Source of the DNA: Falciphora oryzae | Lineage: Eukaryota; Ascomycota; Sordariomycetes; Magnaporthales; Magnaporthaceae | Assembly: GCA_000733355.1 (NCBI GenBank) | Contig: JNVV01000001.1 | Span: 1,587,404 to 1,651,403 of the forward strand | Length of the DNA: 64,000 nucleotides | Direction: 5' to 3' | Part shown: positions 10,825 through 22,457 of the stretch, in pieces | How positions within the stretch are numbered: position 1 is the first letter of the stretch | How the letters are laid out: every line of letters starts with the position of its first letter | Made by a program: the position numbers and the translations under genes | The notes under the pieces: generated by a model | The model's input: only the letters and a program-made list of their open reading frames with translations | The model's database searches: none | What the model was told of the DNA's origin: nothing

Positions 10825-11933
10825 TTAGACGTCAAGACCGTAGGCTTTGATAGCAGTGCCGGCCCAGATCATCTTTTGGTCCTCCTCGGACAGGCTGGCC
10901 ATGTCGCAGAGGCGCTCGACGATGGCGCGCCACTTCTTCCAGGCGCCGAGCTTGTCGTCGCCCTCCTCGACGCCGACGGTGCAGACGGGCCAGTCGCTGG
11001 CAAACATGATGCGCGAGGGACCAAAGGCGGCCAGGACGACGGCGAGCCAGGGCTGGACGGCCTCGAAGATCTCCTCGGGCGAGCGCGAGCGCAGCGCCGC
11101 CGGCATCTCGGCGAAGAAGCCGCTCAACTTCATGTAGACGCTGTCGCACTTGGCCAGGGTGAACATGGCGCTCCGCCAGGCGATGAAGCTCGGGTCTGCG
11201 GTCCTGATGATTTCCAGGTTGGGTTTACAGCAGTGGTCTATCAGATGGGGTGTGTCAGTTCTGGGCATGATGAATGCTGGGATAAGAAAACAAGGCCGGA
11301 CTCACTAATAATGAATTTGAGCTTCTTCTTCTCATCGTCCACACCGTCATAGGCGTGGTCGATCATGGCGACGAGCTCCTCCAGCTGGGCCCTGCCGCGG
11401 CGGTGCTGGTCGATGCCGGCATCGAATGTGAAGCCCTTCTCGCCCAGGAGCTTCATAGACTCGATGAACTCGGGGGTCACGCCAGCGCCGACGTCCTTGT
11501 CCTGCAGCAGGTAGCGGAAGCCCTTGACCTTTGGCCAGGCCGGACCAGCGGCCTGCTCGGCCTTCTCCAGGTACTCGGCCATCTTGGCGCGGCCCAGGTT
11601 CATGGGGGCCCAGGGGACGATCCCGAGGCAGAGGGAGGCGTCGTCGGCGGAGTGGCCCTCGCCGTCACGTGGCTCGCCCTTGGCGATGCGGGCGAGCCAC
11701 TCGATCTCCATCAGGGCGTACTTCCACTCGGCGCCCTGCTCATTGCGGCGGTCCGTCTCGAGGAAGACGAAGCCGCGCAGGTTCTTAGGGGCGCCGGTTG
11801 CGGCGCGGTACTCGTCGAGCGAGAAGCGCTTGGCCAGCGGGTGGCCTGGGGTTGCCCAGGCCAGCGTCTCGAGCTCAGCCTCGGGGTATAGGTGGATGTG
11901 GGCATCGACGAGGGGGAGGCCCTGGGCCGCCAT
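10825..11933 (-). CDS. Amidohydrolase-2 family hydrolase, L-rhamnono-gamma-lactonase-like
   Basis: There are two exons, 11933-11306 and 11237-10825, giving 346 residues. The 68-bp intron has donor GTGAGT and acceptor ATAG, phase 1, and restores the segment KFIINHCCKP. The protein starts with VDAHIHLYP; His12 and His14 form the HxH metal-binding motif of TIM-barrel amidohydrolases. Near the C-terminus MFASDWPVC supplies the conserved metal-site Asp. The overall order and the NHCCKP block fit the subgroup with 2-pyrone-4,6-dicarboxylate hydrolase, fuconolactonase and fungal L-rhamnono-gamma-lactonase (LRA2). The likely reaction is opening of a sugar-acid lactone in the cytosol, as no signal peptide is visible. 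The exact substrate is inferred. No other L-rhamnose pathway gene is adjacent. Confidence 0.82.
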
Positions 11934-12855
11934 TTTGGGCAGGTCGGATGGGGTCTGGCCTTGTCTTTTTGGAGCAGAAGCGTTTTTGGGATGGGATTTG
12001 GGACTATGAGGGAAATTTCGCGTGACAACCTCGTGCTATGTCAGATTATTGCACCCAGCCTAGATTTGAGGCTGTCTTGGGAATCGAGAATGGAACTTTG
12101 AATGTGTGCACGCCCAACTCTGATCAACAGCTGGTCGCACTTGTCGCTTCTGTCGACGGGTGGCATTTGGACCACCCAGCTGGAGACATGCTCCTCCCAG
12201 GCTCCCAGGCACACCGCAGTCGACGGTCTAGCCCACTCTGGAACAGTGGACGGCTGGGCAGCCCACTAGACCAGCGACTTATTCAAGCACCACCAGACAG
12301 CTCGACCCGTCGCAGACATGTTTGGGTCGAATTGGGCACCCGGCCATTCATGGATGGCCCCCTATCCATCAGTCCCAGGGCGGGGCAGCCGCCGCTGGCG
12401 AATGGACATGTTCACAGCGATGGGGACTGCTTGGTGCTCCCATGATCACCGCCGAGAACCCCGCAAACATCTGCCGCCCGCCGACCTTTGCACCGAAGGC
12501 CCGACGGGTGTGTTGTGTGTTGAGTGTACCTTATCGCGGGCAGCCCACCATCCTGACAGGCCTGATAATGAACGGGAATGGCTGCATTACATCCAACCCG
12601 GATTGGGTCGCAGATATCCCGCCGTCATCCCAACGTTCTTCAGGCACACGGCATCGGTCATATCAATTGCGGAAGCGATACACTTTGACAGAAAGCACGA
12701 GTGCACAGTGGCAGCGAGCAGTGGGGTTGCAGCCTCTGTTGTGGTGGCGGGGAGTTCCTGCGATTTTCTATTTTTCTCAGCCCCTATTTCCCGACGGGTG
12801 ATATCATCAACATCATCATTCTGACCCGACACCACCTGCCATCCGTACGCCGAAA
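11934..12855. other. Promoter region of the amidohydrolase gene
   Basis: About 0.9 kb upstream of the amidohydrolase start and downstream of the DUF3176 stop, both genes being on the minus strand. Overlapping short frames exist in several phases but none has a domain or convincing composition. Confidence 0.4.
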
Positions 12856-15304
12856 TCATCCACCTGTTTGCTGCTGCACCCCAATAAACTCGTTCTTCCC
12901 CCATTTTCGCACCCAGACGTCGCGCGACATCTGCTTGAGCGCCGCGCTCGACGACTTGGCCGCCTCGACCCGCCCCGCGTCCAGCCCGTGCACCGAGCTG
13001 AACAACAGCCCCAGCGCGCTCGACTTCCACCTCGGCGCCGTCTTCTCCTTGGCCTCCCGCCGTGCCGTCAGCAGCGCCGTGGCCGCCAGGAGCGCCACCG
13101 AGCAGACCACCAGCGACGGCAGGAGCGAGAACCACTCCCACCGAATCTCCCAGAACGCCGAGCCCTCGAGTGCGACGCCGGGCTCGGGCGTCGTGTCCCG
13201 CGTCGCCTGCGCCAGCGCCAGCACCCCGTTCCCCGGCCCGCCGCGCCGGATCCGCTCCGTCATGGTGTGCGCCACGCGCCGCGACAGCTCCGCCGGGTCC
13301 ATCGCGTTGAGCACCATGCGGGCGATGCCCCGCTCCATGCTCGCGTCCGTCGGCATCGGCTCCTCGAGGTTGGCCGTGAAGACCTGCTCCTGCAGCAGCC
13401 GCCGCGCCTCGGTGAGGTCGCTCAGCCCCACCCCCATGGGCATGGGCTTCAGGCCCCGCCGCCACTGCGCGTCGCCCGCCGGCCACCCGTTGACGCCCTC
13501 GCTGCTGCTGCTGTTGGACCGGCTGCCGCGCCGCTCCGTCAGCACGACGCTGAGGTCCGGCGTGAAGCGGAAAATGGGCTGTGTCCGGCCCGAGCCGTCG
13601 TTTTCGGGCAGATCAGGGCCTCGGAGCGGGAAGGCGGCCGAGGCACCGACGGTGAGCTTGTTGTTCGTCACCGAGACGTTGGCGTAGTAGAGGGCCGCGA
13701 ACTCGAGCGAGCATTCCGTCACGTCAAAGGTCCCCGTGAACCACCCATCCGGGGTGCTCTTCCAGACGGCGTACTTCAGAATCGAGGCGGGCTCAGCTGT
13801 TGAGTTGGGCGAGGCGGCCACCGCCTTGAGTACTGTGGAGTGCGACAAGCCATCGACCCGGTATCGCCTGGTCTCGAGCATGATGCCACCCGGAGTCGTA
13901 TAGTTGCACAAGATGTCGCCGCTGCCGCTGGTGACGCCTCGGTTGCAGACCCCCGGCGTCTCGAGCGTCACGTTGGCGCACGACGAGACCACTCCGAGGA
14001 AGCCATAAGTGCCGGGCCAGCTGCAGTTCGATGTCGAGCATTCGAATGCCGTCACGGGCGACGCCGCGTTGAAAACACCGTCCAGGATGGCTCCGTACAT
14101 GTTGGCATCCACCGTCCGACCTGGGGCACGAAACACGGCGTGTCAGCAAGAGGCACTCCAAGGCCTTTTTTAGCACACGCAACTAATGCGACGATCACCT
14201 ACTGTCTGCTCGGAACGACCGCTGCTGCCTCACACTTGCCCCCGAGTCGTAGACGGCCGACGACGAAAAGAATGCCACGCCCGCTGGCGCCACGACCTGG
14301 CGCGTGCCGACGGCGATGATCTGCTGCGAGAACGGGTCGGCGACCAGGGCGACAATGGTGAGAAAGGCGCCCACAGCGGCGACGGTGCTCCTGGTGCTGC
14401 CGTGGAAGAACATGGCCAGCGAGCCGGCGGGGCCGCGGCTGGCGCCGTCGAAGACCTCGAGATCCGCGAGCCGGCGCGGCTCCGAGTCGAAGTGCAGCCA
14501 CTTGAGCTGGCTGATGCAGCTGGCGACGGGCACCAGCAGCGCCGTCTTGCACAGCGTCGAGAAGAACGACACGACGGCGGTGGGCGTGATGCCCGTCGCC
14601 GCCGCCCACTCACGCACTGGTCTGTCCCTGATCGCCACCAGCACGCCTACGATGGCGCCCAGGCACGCGACGCTGAAGACCAGAGCCGCGACCTCGAAGA
14701 ACCACCCGTCCCTGCGCAGGTACGCCCACGTGCTCACCGGCGGCTGGCCCGACTGCTGCAACGGCACGCCCGCCGGGGCCGGCGGCTGGGTCGGCGAGTC
14801 CCCGCCGAGCGTGTCCCAGGTGCCGACGTGGCTCGGCAGCCTTCCATCGTAGGGTGACTTGTCGTCGATCCAGGCACCACCCTTCTCGTTCGGCCGCGGA
14901 CTCGGGTATTGATATTGTAAGTTGCTCGTGTGTATCGTCGGAGGCGCTGCCTGCGGTGTGCTATTCGGATAATATTGTTGCTGCTGCTGCTGCTGAACTT
15001 GGCTTTGACCCGGGTAGTAGTAGGTATCGGGGACGCCCTGGCGTCCTTGGTTCCGCTCTGGTGTCATATCGAGACTGTCCCTCTCCAGCTCCCAGGCCTG
15101 TACCGTCCTGGAGGCGCCATAGTTGCCCGGCGCCCCCGGCACCTCGACAGGCTCCGGCCGGTGCACATTTGGCAATGCGCTGGCCCCGAGGGGCGAAGGC
15201 AACGGCCTGACTTGTTGGTTTCGATCGAACGCGCCCTCTGCGAGTGACAAGGTGGGTGTCAACGGCGACACTGGATCCTCCTCCTTGCGGGAGTACTGGT
15301 ACAT
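12856..15304 (-). CDS. DUF3176 family multipass membrane protein
   Basis: There are two exons, 15304-14203 and 14120-12856, giving 788 residues. The 82-bp intron has donor GTAGGT and acceptor CCCAG, phase 1, and the joined frame reads FRADSRTVDANMYG. The N-terminal ~230 residues are disordered and rich in Pro/Gln/Tyr, with a poly-Gln run near 14981-15001. DUF3176 follows: a membrane segment WFFEVAALVFSVACLGAIV, a cytosolic-type block (FFSTLCKTALLVPVASCISQLKW, DLEVFDGASRGPAGS), and a second segment ending VALVADPFSQQII. A large region with many NxT/NxS sites and paired Cys is probably extracellular. The last membrane segment is LLPSLVVCSVALLAATALL. The family is fungus-specific and of unknown function. 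I took the ATG at 15304 (MYQYSRKEE) because the upstream in-frame extension looks intronic or UTR. Confidence 0.85.
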
Positions 15305-17322
15305 TTCGCGAGGGGGACCAGCCACAGAAAAGGAATGGCCATGAAGGGGTTGGGCGTCTTTGAGATCAACCAAAGAGACCCCCCTCCCAAGAAAAGAAAA
15401 ATCCAATGAATGAAAAAAAAGAAACGCCCTACAAACACAGTAAACAAATAGAAACAAAAAGGAAAAAACCGATAACGGGGGGAAAAAAGACTGGGCGAAG
15501 AGAAATGAACGGCGAGATAGAAGGGGGAAGAAAACTTTACGATGCCAAAATCCCCGATCGATTCACTTGTAATCCTCCCTCCTCGTCCCCGGGCCCCGGG
15601 CATTGTCACTGCGCCCATTTCGGGGTCGTGCCCCGATCCCGGCATCCCAGGAAGGCTTCTGGGGCTCTCTCTCTCACCAGGGAAACCCCCGGAGGGTTGC
15701 AAACAAGCGGGCGGATGGCGAAAAAAAAGAGAGACGCTGTTAGACGCGGTGGCAGTGTGTCTGTCAGTCGTTGCAAGGTAGCATCGGACCCCCCTTTCCT
15801 CGCCAAGGGGGGGGGGGGGGGGGGGGTGGTCTCAAACCCCGGTCGCGCCGACGCGCCATTCGCCTCCCGGCCTCATGCGAACGGGCGTTTCTCGTCCGGT
15901 GGCGGCCCCAGCAGGGGGGGGGTGCACGGCCGCGACGGATCAGCGACGCCCTGAATCAAAAGAACCGTGATCCGCCCCGTCAGTCGATTTGCCTTAATTC
16001 TATTCTTGTATCTCTCGGGCCCGTTTTGCGCGACGAGACCCATCCCTGCTCGACACGGATGTCCGCCCACCCACCCAAACCTGCCAGCGACGCGCGCAAG
16101 TCAGTGCGTGCCCAGAAAGGCCAGGGCGGGGAGGGAGGGAAACATGACTGAGCGCCAGAAATGTTTCTGATAATTGTGGGCGCCCCGAGACGAACGATGG
16201 AACGGCAATCGGTCAAGTCCAAGCCAGTCCAGCCAGTCAAGTCGGAGGAGGCCAAGGACAAAAGATGCCAGACGGGGCAAACAGCCCGGCAAGGCATGGC
16301 AGACAGGCAGGCAGGCATCACGTTGGCAGGCAAGGGGGATGGGACGTGGGTAATGTTCATGGATGGCAAAGAGTCATGCCATTCAACGGATAGATTCTCT
16401 TTCTTCAGATAGCCGGCGTCTACCCATTGCTCCCAGAGTGAAGGCAGCAGCGGAGGTTTGTGGTGGTGTACGTAATACTTGACAAAACATTTGATCGTTT
16501 TTTCTGCCCTCCGCCTCTTCTTGTCCCCCAGAAGATGTTTGTTGGTGGCAGGCCCACGGTAATGAAAAAGGCATCCCATCTGTTTGTGAGTTCCCACCCT
16601 TGCAAAGTGCCAGGGGTGAAAAAATGACAGATTGAAAAACAGATGAACTGCTTTGGCGTAGGGCCACCAGCTTGAACAAAAAAAAAAAAACAAGAACACA
16701 AAAAACAGTGTTGTTTCCCAGAGACCCGGCCCGCAGCCGCCTCACAGAGGGACTGCGGGTGATTTGGGAGTTGCCAGTTTGTGAAAGGTTGGGGGGTATT
16801 AAATCTCAGCGATTTCCACAGAGTTCAAAAATCGCGCGACACGGCAGACAAAGAGGCCGGTCGCGGGGGCCGCAGCATCGACCCAACTGGATGGGGTTGC
16901 AATTACGATGCGCAAGGTTCTCTTGGCGAGAATGCGGCGTGGGGCGCCGGGTCTGCCACGCACCAGACGAGAAGCAGGACAAGACCGGCTTGGCCTGCCT
17001 CTTAAAAGTCTGGTGGACGACGATGACGACCCGGCGACGCCGCAGCTCTCGTAACCGTTGCTATCGAATATGCCGACTAACAACAACTTCGAATCAGGCG
17101 GGGCTTGGCCCGACCAGCCCGGCGCGCGGCGATGGACAGCAGAAAGGAACGTGCTGCTGCCCATGGCGGCGTCGCGGATGGCGGGATCTGCTCCCTTTCC
17201 TGCGTTTCGGGGGTGGTTGCCGTGTGAGTGGGGTCCGTACGAGGAGGCTTCCTGTGGTATTATTCCTCGTCGCCCCGCCCTGAGCTTGGGGGATCCTCAA
17301 CCCGAGGCAGCGACATGGTTGC
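15305..17322. other. Intergenic region with low-complexity tracts
   Basis: About 2 kb between the 5' end of the DUF3176 gene and the 3' end of the EsdC-like gene. It contains A-rich patches (15400-15500), a run of 20 G at 15807-15826, a second shorter G run near 15915, and an A run near 16679-16690. Short open frames are present but none is convincing. Confidence 0.5.
15807..15826. repeat. Poly-G homopolymer (20 bases)
   Basis: Twenty consecutive G, preceded by C-rich sequence at 15789-15794. Such a tract could form a quadruplex on the plus strand, but its assembled length is also prone to sequencing error. Confidence 0.85.
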
Positions 17323-18189
17323 TTAGGCGCGGACGACCATACCGTGGCGGCGGGAGGAGCGGCTGACGTACTCGTCCTCGGAGGAGGAGCAGTCCGACCC
17401 GTTGTCGTAGCCGCAGCGGGAGCCGCCGCAGTCGAGGCGGACGCGGTCGCCCTTGCGGGTGATGCCGTAGCGCTCGCAGGTGCAAGAGCTGCAGTCCGAG
17501 GCGGGGGTCGAGTAGCCGGACATGCTCGAGTTGGGCGAGGAGCTGTCGGAGCGGTACGACAGGTCGGAGCCGGAGCCGAGGGACGACACGGGCGAGGCGG
17601 AGCCGAAGTCGGTGATGACGTCCTCGTACTCGTCGTCGAAGCTGGCGGAGCCGAGGCGGTGGGCGAGCTCGGCGACCTCGTCGTCGTCGTAGGTGCCGTC
17701 CAGGATGTGGCGGGTGGCGTGGGGAGCCACGGGCTTGGGGGCCTTGATTTGCGAGATGGACAGGGGGCGGCCCTTGGCGATGTCGCCGGACGAGCGCTTG
17801 GAAGAGGAGGAAGACGAAGACTTGGACGACTTGGACGAGCTGCTGGAGTGGCGGGACGAGCTCTTGGAGGACGACGACGACGACTTGGACGACGACTTGG
17901 CGACGTCAAGGATGTTCAGGGAGCGGCCAGTGGTGGGCTCGACGGTCGAGGCCTCGGCGGGGTTGTGGGCGCAGTGGTAGCCATCGATGATGTAGTAGTA
18001 CCAGTAGCGCTGGCCAGCCTCGAGGGTGTTGACGGGGAAGCGGAAGGTGCCCTTCCACGAGCCAGACTTGGACGAGGTCTTGTCCTTGGACAGGGGGAGC
18101 TGGTCGCGGTAGTTGTCCCAGGAGCCGAGAAGGTGGACGGACTTGACGCCCGAAGAAACGCGGAGAGAGAAGGAGAGCTGAGTCGACAT
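17323..18189 (-). CDS. EsdC-like protein with AMPK-type glycogen-binding domain
   Basis: This single-exon gene encodes 288 residues. Residues 1-95 form a carbohydrate-binding module of the AMPK beta type: LRVSSGVKSVHLLGSWDNY, then GSWKGTFRFP, then RYWYYYIIDGYHCAHNPAE and SLNILDV. Aromatic residues in the GSWDNY and YWYYYIIDG blocks are those expected to contact glucan. A Ser-rich, Ser/Lys-repeat linker follows (about residues 98-140), then an acidic/Ser-rich region. The C-terminal Cys-containing segment has DCSSCTCERYGI and LDCGGSRCGYDNG. In Aspergillus nidulans the related EsdC acts in early sexual development. No kinase domain is present, so it is a glycogen-targeting or scaffold protein by inference. 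No introns are needed. Confidence 0.8.
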   Translation of the reverse strand: MSTQLSFSLRVSSGVKSVHLLGSWDNYRDQLPLSKDKTSSKSGSWKGTFRFPVNTLEAGQRYWYYYIIDGYHCAHNPAEASTVEPTTGRSLNILDVAKSSSKSSSSSSKSSSRHSSSSSKSSKSSSSSSSKRSSGDIAKGRPLSISQIKAPKPVAPHATRHILDGTYDDDEVAELAHRLGSASFDDEYEDVITDFGSASPVSSLGSGSDLSYRSDSSSPNSSMSGYSTPASDCSSCTCERYGITRKGDRVRLDCGGSRCGYDNGSDCSSSEDEYVSRSSRRHGMVVRA

Positions 18190-21100
18190 TTTGACAGGGA
18201 TTGTTGCTATTAATGAAGGAATGCTGCGTGCAGTGAAATTGTCCGACTGAGGAAATATGAAATTCCGAGCGTTTGCTGAGCAAGTAAAGCCAGATTATGC
18301 TGTTTATCGAAAGATGGTAAAAAGAAGCTGACCGGCAAGCTTCTCGTGATGTTTTGGTTTTTTGGTTTTTTGGTGTTAGTGATGGTGATTATTGGGCAAG
18401 AGCACAGCTCTTTGGTAAGGGGAAGGGTGAAAAAGGGGAAGGAAAAAAAAGAAAAACAAAACAAAAAATGGCTTTATTAATTAAGATGCTTGCTGAGGAA
18501 AGAAAAGAGGAAGAGAAAGGAGAAAGAGGATGAGGGTGAGGCACAGCTGTTATATGGGCTGGCCGGATATCGAGGCCAGGCATGGCGGTTGCTGACCTGA
18601 CCAAGCCCGGCCGGCCATCCCACGCGGGCAGGCCAGCCATCTCGACCATCGAAAGGTCAGTCGGGACCGTGCCTTGCGTCGTACCTCCGTCTGTACTGCA
18701 GCTCACGGCACAGGATCGTTGACGCCCTTTCACCCCGGCATCCTGCCCACACGGAATGTACACACGCGGTACTCCCCCAGCCGTGTGACTTTCTGGCTGG
18801 CCAGTCCGAGTGCCCAGCGCCTCTCTCTACCGGGTCCGTTGCTCCTCACAAAGGCCCTCCCATGTCCCCTCGATACCGGTGCTTGCTTGCTTGTTGCTGC
18901 TCCCCGCCGGGTGAGAGGCCAATGGCGTGGCAGAGCGGCAGAGGGAGTGGGCCTCGGGAACCCAATATCACAATAGGGATGGCCCAGCAGCCCAGCAGAA
19001 TAAGCTGAGGTGATGGGGGCTGCAGCCAGTAGAGACGCTACTGCAAGAGCTGGGCGGCTAGCTTTGATTGCAAGCAGCGCTTTTTTTTTTTTGCTTTGTT
19101 TTTTCCACTCTGCTGAGCACGCCCACACGAACAGGGCACATACGCTAGTACATACTGTGCTGTGGGCGGCGGGGGGTCGGCGGGCAGGAACCACCATCAT
19201 CCATGGCAAACAGCCGGCAACGGGCCACAGGCCACGATGGTTGGACGGTGACGGTGATGGTGATGGGACGAGGAAGAGAGAGGTTGTGATGGGTGGGTCT
19301 CATCGTGCGCGCTAGCTCGCCCTCCCGGCGTCTAGCATTGGCCCGTGATTGGCCAGGCGTGGGCGGGGGAAGGACACGACCTGCATGGGCGCGCAAAAGC
19401 TGCCTTCTGGCCAACCCAATGGCACCCTTGACTTCATTTTCCCAATTCCCATGGAGCCTGCATGATGCCGCGTCCAACGCTAGCAGGACTGCCATCCAAA
19501 GACCAGCCAATCGCGGCAACCTTTCCCGGTACTGTTCTGTTTTCGCGGGCCAAGAGGTTGCAGAAGCAAGCGAGGGCAGGCTGCCAGGCAAAAGCGAAAG
19601 GCAGTGCAGTGAAGTGCAGGGTGCTTTCCAAGTGGGGTTGGTTGGGAGGGGCCGGCCGCTAAAGGCGGCCCTCCAGATCCCGTGTCCACCACATGATGAT
19701 CTACGGCATCCACTTCTAAAAACATCTCAGCACAGACAGACGTTGAGTCGCTTCTAGAAAGTGTGAATTTTCTCTTTCTCTCGGTGACCGACGTGGAAAA
19801 TGTCTCTTTTCTGTTCTTTGACGTCGGGCCGGGCGGACGTTGAAAACCTGGGACGCTGACTGACAGCAGCAGCAGCAGCAGTGGGAGCTTTTTTTCTTCT
19901 TCAGCCAAAGCCGATTGATATCAGCTATCAATAGAATAAATTGAGTCTGCATACGCGCCGCTAGCAGCCTTCTACACTGGGCCTAGTGACCAGACTAATG
20001 CACGCCATCAACTAGTCCATTCGACTCTCGGCGGGTATGCCGACTCTCATCACCATCACACAAGACGCACATACCCAGTCTGCAGTCAGCCAGCCAATAC
20101 ACCGCACGAAGCAGCAAAGACCTGCTTGCCACACGATGCCAATATGCACATCCCACTGCTACCGTGCGTGCGTGCGACTCGTGTATGGATGTGTTCCCCT
20201 CCTCGCTGCCGGCCTCCGTTCCCTGCTCCTCGGTCAGGAGGGGGGAGTCGTCGTGCCTCCTATTCGCTACTCTCCTGTGGAGGGCCGGGATGGCGGTTGC
20301 CCACCAGGAAATCCGGCCTATCGGTCGTGCAGCCCCGGCCGCCCGAGCCTGCCCCGTACGTAAGGAGAAAGCATCTGAATGGCAGCCAAAGAGGGGCGTC
20401 TTTCTCGGGCACTGGCGAGGGCCCCCGCTTCCCGTTTACCCAGCCGCCCTCCTCGCATTCGCGCCTCGTTTGCATGCTCCGAAGGCTAAGATCGCCAGTC
20501 AAACTCGGTCAAGGCGTCTTGATGCGCAAGCTATCCCACATTAGTTAGCTTGCCACTCACTTGGGCGGCTAGATATCTTGCAAAACAGGCGGGTAACGGC
20601 GGATCCTGCCCGTTGTGAAGCCTTCCAGTAAAGGATACGGACGATGTAGAAGAGTCAGGGAGACGCCGGCACTCAACTCTATCGGTGTTCCGGTCCCCGG
20701 CCCCGGGCTTGGCTCCGCCGCCTTTGCCGCCGAGTGGGGCTGTTCCATCTTTAGCTCGCCCCGTCCCTTCGCTGTTTATGCCGGACGTGACAACCCCGCC
20801 CTTGAGCCGCTCTGTGCATTCAGAAGACGGTGGAAAGATCCATCGTCCAAACAGCAGGACTCCAGCAAATACGGCTTGGTTATTACATGTCCTTGAACTA
20901 TCCATGTCGAACTACCCATTTCATCAGCACAAATGTTCGTTGTTCCTAGTCAGGTAGAAGTGATCAACATGTGAAAAAAACTTGGCGCAAGGCCCCTCGT
21001 TCTGAATTGATCTATCTCTCTACCCCGAAAGGAAGAGGCAGCTGGTACACCGCATACCTAAACTAGATAGGTAGGTACGTACTTGGTACCGAGAATCCTT

Positions 21101-21450
21101 CGTCGGACTTTCGAGTCGAAAAATGGCCTCCAAAAAAAACCGAAATGTGCTCATCGCAGAATCCACAACGCGCCATTAATCCCTGGATATGCTCATCCAC
21201 CATGCTTCCAAGCTTCTCCTCTGTCCACCAATATCGGGCCGGCATCACCATCCACCCGGGACAAATCATATAGACATCATCTCTGGGTATCCCACCCTTC
21301 CAAAAGAACAAAAGGTTGGAAATGAAGAAATGAAGGTCAGGATTCGTCCATCCTCGAGCGAATCCAGACATACACAGCGTGGGCCGGTCCAGCAAATGTG
21401 AAGACCAGCGCGGCGGTAAGAGACCAGAGTAGGGTGTCGGAGCCCTCCAT
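18190..21450. other. Long intergenic region upstream of the EsdC-like gene
   Basis: About 3.3 kb with many short overlapping frames on both strands, none with a recognisable domain, signal peptide or credible splice structure. It includes an A/G-rich leader next to the EsdC-like start (18420-18470), a T run at 19081-19091 and a short CAG/CTG-type repeat near 19865-19880. It probably holds an extended EsdC-like promoter and the 3' flank of the GPI protein gene. Confidence 0.4.
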
Positions 21451-22457
21451 CTAGAGCAAGCACGCGACCGCCAGGCCCACAACCACAATCATAGCACCAG
21501 CCTGCTTCATGGAAGGAGCGGCGGAGATGGGGACCGTCGGGATGCTCGCCGTGGGCGCAGGGGGCTGGACCGCCGGAGTATCAGTCGAAGAAACCGTCGG
21601 GGCGGTGAACGTGCCGTTGCCTCCGTTACCACCGTTGACAGGAGGGACCTGCTCGACAGGAGGGGGCTGCAGAGGATCACCCGAAGGGAGGGGCTCCGGA
21701 GGACCAGAGACAGGAGGCGTCACAGGTTCACCAGTAGGGATGGGCTCCGGGGGGCCAGAAACCGGAGGAATCGGATTGACGCTGGGCAAGGCCGGCTCAG
21801 ACGTGGCAGGGACACCAGGAACACCGGGGACCTCAGTACCAGCAGACTCCAGAGGGCACGGCGACGAGGTTGGGAGCACCTCCCAGTCGTCCGAAACAGT
21901 CGACGCCGTGAACTTGGGCTTGGACGAATCCGCAGAGAGGGTGAACCTAGGCTCGCCCGTGATCTCGTAGACGACATTGTCCTTGACGCCTAGTGTATTC
22001 AACTTGTGGTTAGTGACTTTTGAATTGCAAGTGAGAAGGGCCTGAGAATGTTCTCAGTTCTGTTTGTGGGGAGCTCACAGGCTGCGTCGCCAGTAGTCTC
22101 CGAGGATTGGTAGCACAGGACCTCGTTGCTGCCATAGGGAGGCTTGCCGGCGAGGAACTATTCGACGATAGAAGAGATTGTCAGCCACGGCTTCAATGCT
22201 TACTATTCTCTCTGGTAGATAAAGGTACTGTGTGGGGATGGCTTTGTGTGTTATGATCGTACCTCGCTGCAGAGACCACGCTGGCCGACGCCGTCGGCGT
22301 CGCAGGTGGCGATGGTCTTCGTCTGAAGAGAGCCGCCGACGCAGAAAGCGCCCGCGAGAGGCTTGGGGCACTTGATGGTGCCGTTGGCATCGACGGTGAT
22401 CTGGGCGGTGGCCAGAGTCGCCGAAGCGGTCAGGACCATGGCGGCCGTGAACTTCAT
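21451..22457 (-). CDS. Secreted Pro-rich GPI-anchored cell-surface protein
   Basis: There are three exons, 22457-22263, 22157-22079 and 21989-21451, giving 270 residues. Donors are GTACGA and GTGAGC, acceptors ATAG and CTAG, with phases 0 and 1. A signal peptide covers about residues 1-19 (MKFTAAMVLTASATLATAQ). The first ~110 residues form a cysteine-containing domain with about seven Cys (CPKPLAGAFCVGG, IATCDADG, GLCSEF, VLCYQSS, DAACVKD). A Pro-rich region with near-repeats of PPVSGPPEPxPxGEP/GDP follows. The C-terminus ends in a hydrophobic tail (AGAMIVVVGLAVACLL) after a small-residue stretch, as expected for GPI attachment. It is probably a cell-wall protein. No enzymatic domain is recognised. 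Splicing links Cys-containing exons in one frame. Confidence 0.8.

Noticed and set aside
10498..11352. A 284-codon plus-strand frame
   Set aside because: It lies mostly antisense to the amidohydrolase exons, whose minus-strand product has clear family motifs.
12701..13687. A 328-codon plus-strand frame
   Set aside because: Antisense to DUF3176 exon 2 and extends into non-coding sequence; low-information Ser/Arg/Pro composition.
14186..14857. A 223-codon plus-strand frame
   Set aside because: Antisense to the well-supported DUF3176 gene; an Arg/Gly/Ala-rich composition typical of a shadow frame.
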